From assembly GCA_019242465.1 (NCBI GenBank), contig JAFAVL010000391.1:1-9782 (forward strand): a stretch of 9,782 bases of DNA, given 5' to 3'. This document shows positions 5,969-9,782 of the stretch, in pieces (position 1 is the stretch's first letter; the number at the start of each line of letters is the position of its first letter). The notes under the pieces were generated by a model. That model saw only the letters and a list, made by a program, of their open reading frames with translations, did no database searches and was not told the origin of the DNA. The translations under genes were made by a program, and so were the position numbers. The stretch is from Chroococcidiopsidaceae cyanobacterium CP_BM_RX_35 (GTDB lineage: Bacteria; Cyanobacteriota; Cyanobacteriia; Cyanobacteriales; Chroococcidiopsidaceae).

Positions 5969-7453
5969 ATGAAAGCCATCATGATTGTGGGAACTACATC
6001 CCACGCTGGAAAATCACTCCTAACTACCGCTATATGTCGCCTACTATCGCGGCGTGGTTGGCGAGTGGCTCCGTTTAAAGGGCAAAATATGGCTCTAAAT
6101 GCCTACGTCACCGCTAACGGTGGAGAGATTGGCTACGCGCAAGCCGTGCAGGCTTGGGCTGCTGGCGTTAACCCTTTGACGGAGATGAATCCAATCTTAC
6201 TCAAACCTCAAGGTGACATGACTTCCCAAGTAATTCTTAAAGGGAAAGTTGCCGGGAAGGTCGGCGCAGCAGAATACTACGAACAGTATTTTGATTTGGG
6301 ATGGCAGGCAATTGAGGAATCGTTAGAGTATTTAGCCACAGAATTTGATGTGATTGTTTGTGAGGGGGCTGGCAGTCCAGCGGAAATTAACCTCAAGCAC
6401 CGCGACTTAACCAACATGCGGGTGGCGAAATATTTGAATGCTCCAACCTTGCTAGTTGTCGATATTGACAGAGGCGGTGCTTTTGCTCATGTAGTGGGAA
6501 CCTTGGAGTTGCTTGAACCAGAGGAAAGAGCCTTAATTCGAGGTGTGGTGATTAATAAGTTTCGAGGACAGCGCTCACTACTAGAACCAGGTATCAGGTG
6601 GTTGGAAGAACACACAGGTATTCCTGTACTAGGGGTCATTCCCTGGCTCGACCAGTTATTCCCAGCCGAAGACTCCCTTGATTTACTAGAACGCAAACCT
6701 TACAAAGAGCAAAGCGACCTCAACATAGCTGTAATCCGCTTGCCACGCATCTCCAATTTTACCGATTTCGACCCACTAGAAGCCGAGCCCAGCGTAACGG
6801 TCAAATACCTCAACCCCAAGCAAGATTTGGGATATCCAGATGCGGTAATTCTCCCCGGCTCTAAAACAACGGTTTCTGATTTAATGGTTCTGCAAAGAAC
6901 TGGTATGGCAGAGGCAATTCAACACTATGCCACAGCAGGCGGCACTGTCCTGGGAATCTGTGGCGGCTTCCAAATGCTCGGTCAAATGATCGCCGATCCT
7001 GAAGGGGTAGAAGGGGAAGCTGGGCGGCTTCCAGGACTGGGACTGCTGCCCATTAAAACTGTGATTACAGGACAGAAAGTTGCCCGTCAAAGGGAAGTGA
7101 CATCTAACTTTCCTCAGTTAGGATTGCCAGTGACTGGATTTGAAATTCATCAGGGGCGATCGCGTCGAGTCGAAATGCCTGCGGGGGAGGTAGACACATG
7201 CCTTGCCCTATTTGACGATCCTTATCTAGGAATGGTGGATAATCGTCTATCCGTTTGGGGCACTTATCTACACGGGCTGTTTGACAATGGTCCTTGGCGG
7301 CGCATTTGGTTGAATCGTCTACGTCAACAACGAGGGTTAAAGTCGTTGCCGACAGGCGTTGCTAACTATCGTGAACAGCGAGAAGCAACATTAGACTCCC
7401 TGGCGACAACAATAAAAACCCATTTAGACTTAACACCGATTGTGTCGTCCTAG
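5969..7453 (+). CDS. cobQ: Cobyric acid synthase (glutamine-hydrolysing)
   Basis: CobQ amidates the b, d, e and g carboxylates of adenosylcobyrinic acid a,c-diamide, using ATP and glutamine, to give adenosylcobyric acid in cobalamin (in many cyanobacteria pseudocobalamin) synthesis. The 494 residues have the expected two parts. The N-terminal synthetase domain (about 1-235) opens with GTTSHAGKS at 8-16, a modified P-loop, and contains CEGAGSPAEINL and DIDRGGAFA. The C-terminal class I glutamine amidotransferase domain (about 255-480) has the nucleophile in LGICGGFQMLG (Cys331) and the catalytic histidine in YLHGLFDN (His435); EIHQGRSRR is also family-typical. Length and motifs are normal and nothing looks broken. 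It is followed after 10 nt by a small ferredoxin gene on the same strand, suggesting co-transcription. Confidence 0.97.
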   Translation: MKAIMIVGTTSHAGKSLLTTAICRLLSRRGWRVAPFKGQNMALNAYVTANGGEIGYAQAVQAWAAGVNPLTEMNPILLKPQGDMTSQVILKGKVAGKVGAAEYYEQYFDLGWQAIEESLEYLATEFDVIVCEGAGSPAEINLKHRDLTNMRVAKYLNAPTLLVVDIDRGGAFAHVVGTLELLEPEERALIRGVVINKFRGQRSLLEPGIRWLEEHTGIPVLGVIPWLDQLFPAEDSLDLLERKPYKEQSDLNIAVIRLPRISNFTDFDPLEAEPSVTVKYLNPKQDLGYPDAVILPGSKTTVSDLMVLQRTGMAEAIQHYATAGGTVLGICGGFQMLGQMIADPEGVEGEAGRLPGLGLLPIKTVITGQKVARQREVTSNFPQLGLPVTGFEIHQGRSRRVEMPAGEVDTCLALFDDPYLGMVDNRLSVWGTYLHGLFDNGPWRRIWLNRLRQQRGLKSLPTGVANYREQREATLDSLATTIKTHLDLTPIVSS

Positions 7454-7463
7454 GATAGGAGTG

Positions 7464-7703
7464 ATGAGCTGCACAGTGCATTTTTTACCAGATAACGTGA
7501 CGGTTGAAGCAGAGATAGGGGAGTCCCTGTTGACTGTAGCAGCACGGGCAGGCGTTATCATCCCCACAGGTTGTCTAATGGGTTCATGTTATGCCTGTGA
7601 AGTTGAGATAGAGGAGGGAGATAGCGTCCGTGCCTGTATTACGGCTGTACCAGCTGGGCGATCTGAGTTGACTATTAATCTCTTAGCCGATCCAACGTGG
7701 TAA
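7464..7703 (+). CDS. Compact [2Fe-2S] ferredoxin-like protein
   Basis: This 79-residue acidic protein has the beta-grasp ferredoxin pattern and would carry electrons in the cytoplasm. Four cysteines can bind a [2Fe-2S] cluster: Cys37, Cys42 and Cys45 in CLMGSCYAC (CX4CX2C) and Cys58 in RAC. The last spacing is CX12C, against about 29 residues in photosynthetic plant-type ferredoxins, so the loop before the fourth ligand is much shortened. I chose the ATG at 7464, preceded by AGGAT (7 nt) and AGGA (3 nt); upstream TTG or GTG starts would overlap cobQ or crowd the site. It is probably transcribed with cobQ. A role serving cobalamin synthesis is suggested only by position; photosynthetic electron transfer is unlikely given the small size. 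Confidence 0.88.
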   Translation: MSCTVHFLPDNVTVEAEIGESLLTVAARAGVIIPTGCLMGSCYACEVEIEEGDSVRACITAVPAGRSELTINLLADPTW

Positions 7704-7712
7704 TTACTTCCC

Positions 7713-7726
7713 TCCCTACTCCCTAC
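7713..7726. repeat. Tandem heptamer TCCCTAC, two copies
   Basis: TCCCTAC at 7713-7719 is repeated exactly at 7720-7726, in the gap between the converging ferredoxin and SRPBCC genes. It resembles cyanobacterial STRR heptamers. With 2318-2338 it makes two of two convergent junctions in the window that carry a heptamer repeat. Confidence 0.5.
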
Positions 7727-7775
7727 CGCCCGTGCAATGCTACCTGGAGTTCCCCTCCGCTCTAAGCATCGGGCG
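7727..7775. terminator. Possible bidirectional hairpin between converging genes
   Basis: CGCCCGTGC (7727-7735) pairs with GCATCGGGCG (7766-7775) through nine pairs with one bulged T. In the 30-nt loop, GGAG (7746-7749) can pair with CTCC (7755-7758). It lies between the ferredoxin stop and the SRPBCC stop and covers that gene's last codons. A stem here could end both transcripts, but neither side has a proper T-run, so this is a weak call. Confidence 0.35.
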
Positions 7776-8220
7776 CTACTCCCTCTTTTGCTTGGAGAGC
7801 ATATTCGCGGAAGCGTTCTAAGTTGGCTTGGAGAGTAGATTCGACAGCACGCCCTAAGAATAAGTTATCCATAAGCTTGCCGAGAATGCCAGGAATGGCG
7901 TAAGCCACAGTCAGTTTGACAATGCTACTAGTGTGGCGATCGTAAAAACGGATAGCTCCTCTATTGGGCAGTCCATCCACAGATTCCCACTGAATAATCT
8001 GATGCGGCACAATTCGGGAGATGCGAGATAGCCAAGTGAACTGCAGACCGCCTGTATCCAACTTCCAGCGCGACAATTCTGGATTATCCTCCAAAACCTT
8101 AACCGAATCAATCCACTTCATCCAACGAGGCATCTGCTCCAAATCCGACCACAGTCCCCACACCAACTCAATCGGAGCCTCAACCTCCACCTGCACACTA
8201 TGCTCTAACCAATCAGACAT
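7762..8220 (-). CDS. SRPBCC-family (polyketide cyclase/dehydrase-like) protein
   Basis: The 152 residues fit a single START/Bet v1-like helix-grip domain: an N-terminal strand (HSVQVEVEAPIELVWGLWSDLEQMPRWMKWI), a middle set of strands including RWKLDTGGLQFTWLSRI and QWESVDGLPNRGAIRFYD, and a long C-terminal helix (about 118-145). Such domains make a deep hydrophobic cavity that binds lipids, quinones or other apolar ligands. No signal peptide or membrane segment is seen. Its ATG overlaps the crtQ stop by one base (TAATG), so the two should be translated together. That suggests a job connected with carotenoids or their quinone acceptor, such as binding or presenting a substrate; this is inference. 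I recall the same neighbour beside crtQ in other cyanobacteria but cannot verify it. Confidence 0.85.
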   Translation of the reverse strand: MSDWLEHSVQVEVEAPIELVWGLWSDLEQMPRWMKWIDSVKVLEDNPELSRWKLDTGGLQFTWLSRISRIVPHQIIQWESVDGLPNRGAIRFYDRHTSSIVKLTVAYAIPGILGKLMDNLFLGRAVESTLQANLERFREYALQAKEGVAPDA

Positions 8221-9698
8221 TAACTCTTCCTCTGCGCCCTCTGCGCCTCCGCGGTTCGTTTCGTTCCCAGATTCTCCAAAATCGCTCTGGCAGCAAGGCG
8301 ACCAGAAAGAGTCGCGCCTTCCATACTATCGATATAATCCTGCTGAGTATAGCTACCTGCCAGGAAGAAATTAGCGACTGGAGTTCGTTGCGGCGGACGA
8401 TAAGGCTCCATGCCAGGAGCTTCACGGTAGAGAGACTGAGCCAGCTTAACAACGCTGTACCAAGTCATCGACAACTGCTGCGAGGAAGGAAATAATTCAT
8501 GTACTTGCTGGAGTACATGTTGGGCTATTACCTCATTACTCTCCTTAATAAATGCATCTCCAGGAGTTAGCACCAACTGTAACAATGAGCCCTGCCCCTC
8601 GCGGTAATAATCAGCCGGGCTCGTTAAGGCTAAATCAGCAAAACAGGAGAAGTCAGCGTCGGGAGTATAGAGTAAGTTATCTATGCCAGCTGCATGAGCA
8701 AGTTGCTGCCGTTCTGTCGCATCTTGCAGTTCTGTCACCCAACCATCAAACCGCAACTGCACTGTGGCAACTGGAACCGTCGTCAACTTGTAGATATTGT
8801 CAAACTCTGACCACTGACGCCATGCCTGAGGCAAAATACGCTGAATTCCTGGGAGATCGCAAGCACAGATATAAGCATCAGCGGTAACGATTTCTTCTAT
8901 TTCACCTTGAGCAACCTTAAGCCCGGTGACTCGCATCTGTTCGCCTTGCTCGGTAAAGTGAATTTCTCGAACTTGACGACGAGTATGAATTTTTGTTCCT
9001 CTTGCCTCTAGGTATTCCAAGATCTGTTTATGTAAGTACTTATAGGGTGAACCTTCTAGCATTCGCAGTACTGATGCCTCGCTTCTGGCAGCAAACATCT
9101 GGAAGATCGTTAGCATACACCGAGCAGAGATGTTGTCACAATCAATAAAGCCAAGGGCATAGGCTATCGGGTTCCACATCCGCTTAACGCTGCCATTACT
9201 ACCACCATGACTGCGGAACCAATCAGCAAAACTGACTTTATCTAAGTTGCGGATAGTTTTCATCGCACCTTCGAAGTCAACCAAGCCGCGAACTATGGGA
9301 CTAGTGCCGAGGGCAATGGCATTTTGCACTTTATCTTGCAATGGCAACTGAGAGGTAGTGAAAAATGCTTTTAAACCGTTAAACGGCGCGCCCACAAGGA
9401 AGCGAAAATCTAAAGCGCCAGTTCTTCCTCCTTTGTTAACAAAGGTGTGGACATGCTCCTTTTGACGAAGGTTAGCAAACGCTCCCACTTTTCGCATCAA
9501 TTCAAACAACTGGTAGTAGTTGCCAAAAAACACATGCAGCCCCATCTCTACATGGTTGCCAGCAGCATCAACCCAACTACCGACTTTTCCCCCAACAAAA
9601 GGACGGGACTCAAAAATTTCTACTTCCCAGCCAGCATCAGCTAACTCCACAGCCGTCGCCAACCCAGCTAATCCTGCCCCGACGATTGCAGCACGCAT
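8220..9698 (-). CDS. crtQ: Zeta-carotene desaturase, plant/cyanobacterial type
   Basis: CrtQ (ZDS) is an FAD enzyme on thylakoid or plasma membrane that converts zeta-carotene through neurosporene to prolycopene, passing electrons to quinone. The 492 residues start with the dinucleotide fold GAGLAG at 7-12, with Glu30 at the ribose-binding position and VGGKVGSW at 35-42. ZDS-typical [18 protein letters not shown] follows. Near the end lies the FAD-contacting motif [17 protein letters not shown] (446-462). These features fit ZDS better than bacterial CrtI, which is unrelated in most of its length; phytoene desaturase CrtP is the closest alternative. AAGGA at 9707-9711, 8 nt upstream, supports the ATG at 9698. 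The last 14 or so residues (479-492, [14 protein letters not shown]) are encoded by a dispersed repeat and are probably not part of the ancestral enzyme. The SRPBCC gene follows with a 1-nt overlap. Confidence 0.94.
   Translation of the reverse strand: MRAAIVGAGLAGLATAVELADAGWEVEIFESRPFVGGKVGSWVDAAGNHVEMGLHVFFGNYYQLFELMRKVGAFANLRQKEHVHTFVNKGGRTGALDFRFLVGAPFNGLKAFFTTSQLPLQDKVQNAIALGTSPIVRGLVDFEGAMKTIRNLDKVSFADWFRSHGGSNGSVKRMWNPIAYALGFIDCDNISARCMLTIFQMFAARSEASVLRMLEGSPYKYLHKQILEYLEARGTKIHTRRQVREIHFTEQGEQMRVTGLKVAQGEIEEIVTADAYICACDLPGIQRILPQAWRQWSEFDNIYKLTTVPVATVQLRFDGWVTELQDATERQQLAHAAGIDNLLYTPDADFSCFADLALTSPADYYREGQGSLLQLVLTPGDAFIKESNEVIAQHVLQQVHELFPSSQQLSMTWYSVVKLAQSLYREAPGMEPYRPPQRTPVANFFLAGSYTQQDYIDSMEGATLSGRLAARAILENLGTKRTAEAQRAQRKS
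8226..8233 (-). promoter_or_regulatory. Ribosome binding site of the SRPBCC gene, supplied by the repeat
   Basis: AGAGGAAG on the minus strand has its AGGA 7 nt before the ATG at 8220. It lies inside crtQ coding sequence and at the edge of the dispersed repeat, so the repeat appears to provide the translation signal of the downstream gene. Confidence 0.65.
8226..8264. repeat. Cyanobacterial dispersed repeat at the crtQ/SRPBCC junction
   Basis: CTCTGCGCC at 8230-8238 is repeated exactly at 8239-8247 and followed by a degenerate third unit running into CGCGGTTCG. I recognise this CTCTGCGCC...GCGGTTCG type as a very common dispersed repeat in cyanobacterial genomes, often found at gene ends. 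On the minus strand it is read as the CrtQ tail (TAEAQRAQR), with the coding frame kept open. Confidence 0.75.
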
Positions 9699-9706
9699 CC
9701 GGTGTT

Positions 9707-9711
9707 TCCTT
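9707..9711 (-). promoter_or_regulatory. Ribosome binding site of crtQ
   Basis: AAGGA on the minus strand, 8 nt before the ATG at 9698, supports that start. Upstream (9712-9782) the minus strand is AT-rich, with TAATGT and CAATAT as -10-like hexamers, but no suitably spaced -35 can be assigned. Confidence 0.65.
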
Positions 9712-9782
9712 CTCGTTTACCTCACATATTGTTACATTATTCGAACTGCGGCATCAGTTGGAGGAGCCCAATTCCTAAATCT

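Noticed and set aside
8213..8452. Minus-strand open frame over the crtQ 3' end, ending in an Arg-rich run
   Set aside because: It is a shifted frame inside crtQ; the Arg run is the dispersed repeat read out of frame.
8552..8887. Plus-strand open frame of 111 codons opposite crtQ
   Set aside because: It is antisense to well-conserved crtQ sequence, and neither start context nor composition suggests a real protein.

Overview
The window looks like cyanobacterial chromosome. The evidence is a plant-type zeta-carotene desaturase (CrtQ), an aspartate kinase with four ACT domains, a small winged-helix-like protein of a type I associate with cyanobacteria, five perfect HIP1 octamers (GCGATCGC at 1535, 2687, 5544, 5834 and 7156), and short repeats typical of filamentous or Chroococcidiopsis-like genomes. 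I cannot name the genus.

Layout. (1) 1-318: a possible tail of an upstream gene, then a leader with a 16-bp perfect palindrome. (2) 319-2313, plus strand: lysC, with a palindromic repeat inserted in frame in the linker between its two ACT pairs. (3) 2344-5049, minus strand: a three-gene ABC importer operon (lipoprotein binding protein, permease, ATPase). Homology alone would label it nitrate/sulfonate/taurine type. Its leader (about 5177-5360, minus strand) carries the conserved blocks of the guanidine-I (ykkC) riboswitch and an overlapping long hairpin that would compete with the aptamer's 3' end. The operon is therefore best read as a guanidine-controlled, probably guanidine-importing, system. 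(4) 5476-5883, plus strand: a divergent small winged-helix-like protein. (5) 5969-7703, plus strand: cobQ (cobyric acid synthase), followed after 10 nt by a compact [2Fe-2S] ferredoxin. (6) 7762-9698, minus strand: crtQ followed by an SRPBCC (cyclase/dehydrase-like) gene. They overlap as TAATG, and a dispersed repeat forms both the CrtQ C-terminal tail and the ribosome binding site of the second gene.

How the genes fit together. LysC commits aspartate to Lys/Thr/Met synthesis. CobQ acts late in corrin-ring amidation. CrtQ completes desaturation on the way to lycopene. The riboswitch-controlled importer probably scavenges guanidine as a nitrogen source or responds to guanidine stress. No guanidine-degrading enzyme is in the window, so it would have to be encoded elsewhere. 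The units are mostly independent: lysC and the importer converge, the importer and the small protein diverge, and the ferredoxin and SRPBCC gene converge. Both convergent junctions carry heptamer tandem repeats.

The most noteworthy items are the riboswitch with its competing hairpin, the repeat inserted inside lysC, and the repeat recruited at the crtQ/SRPBCC junction.
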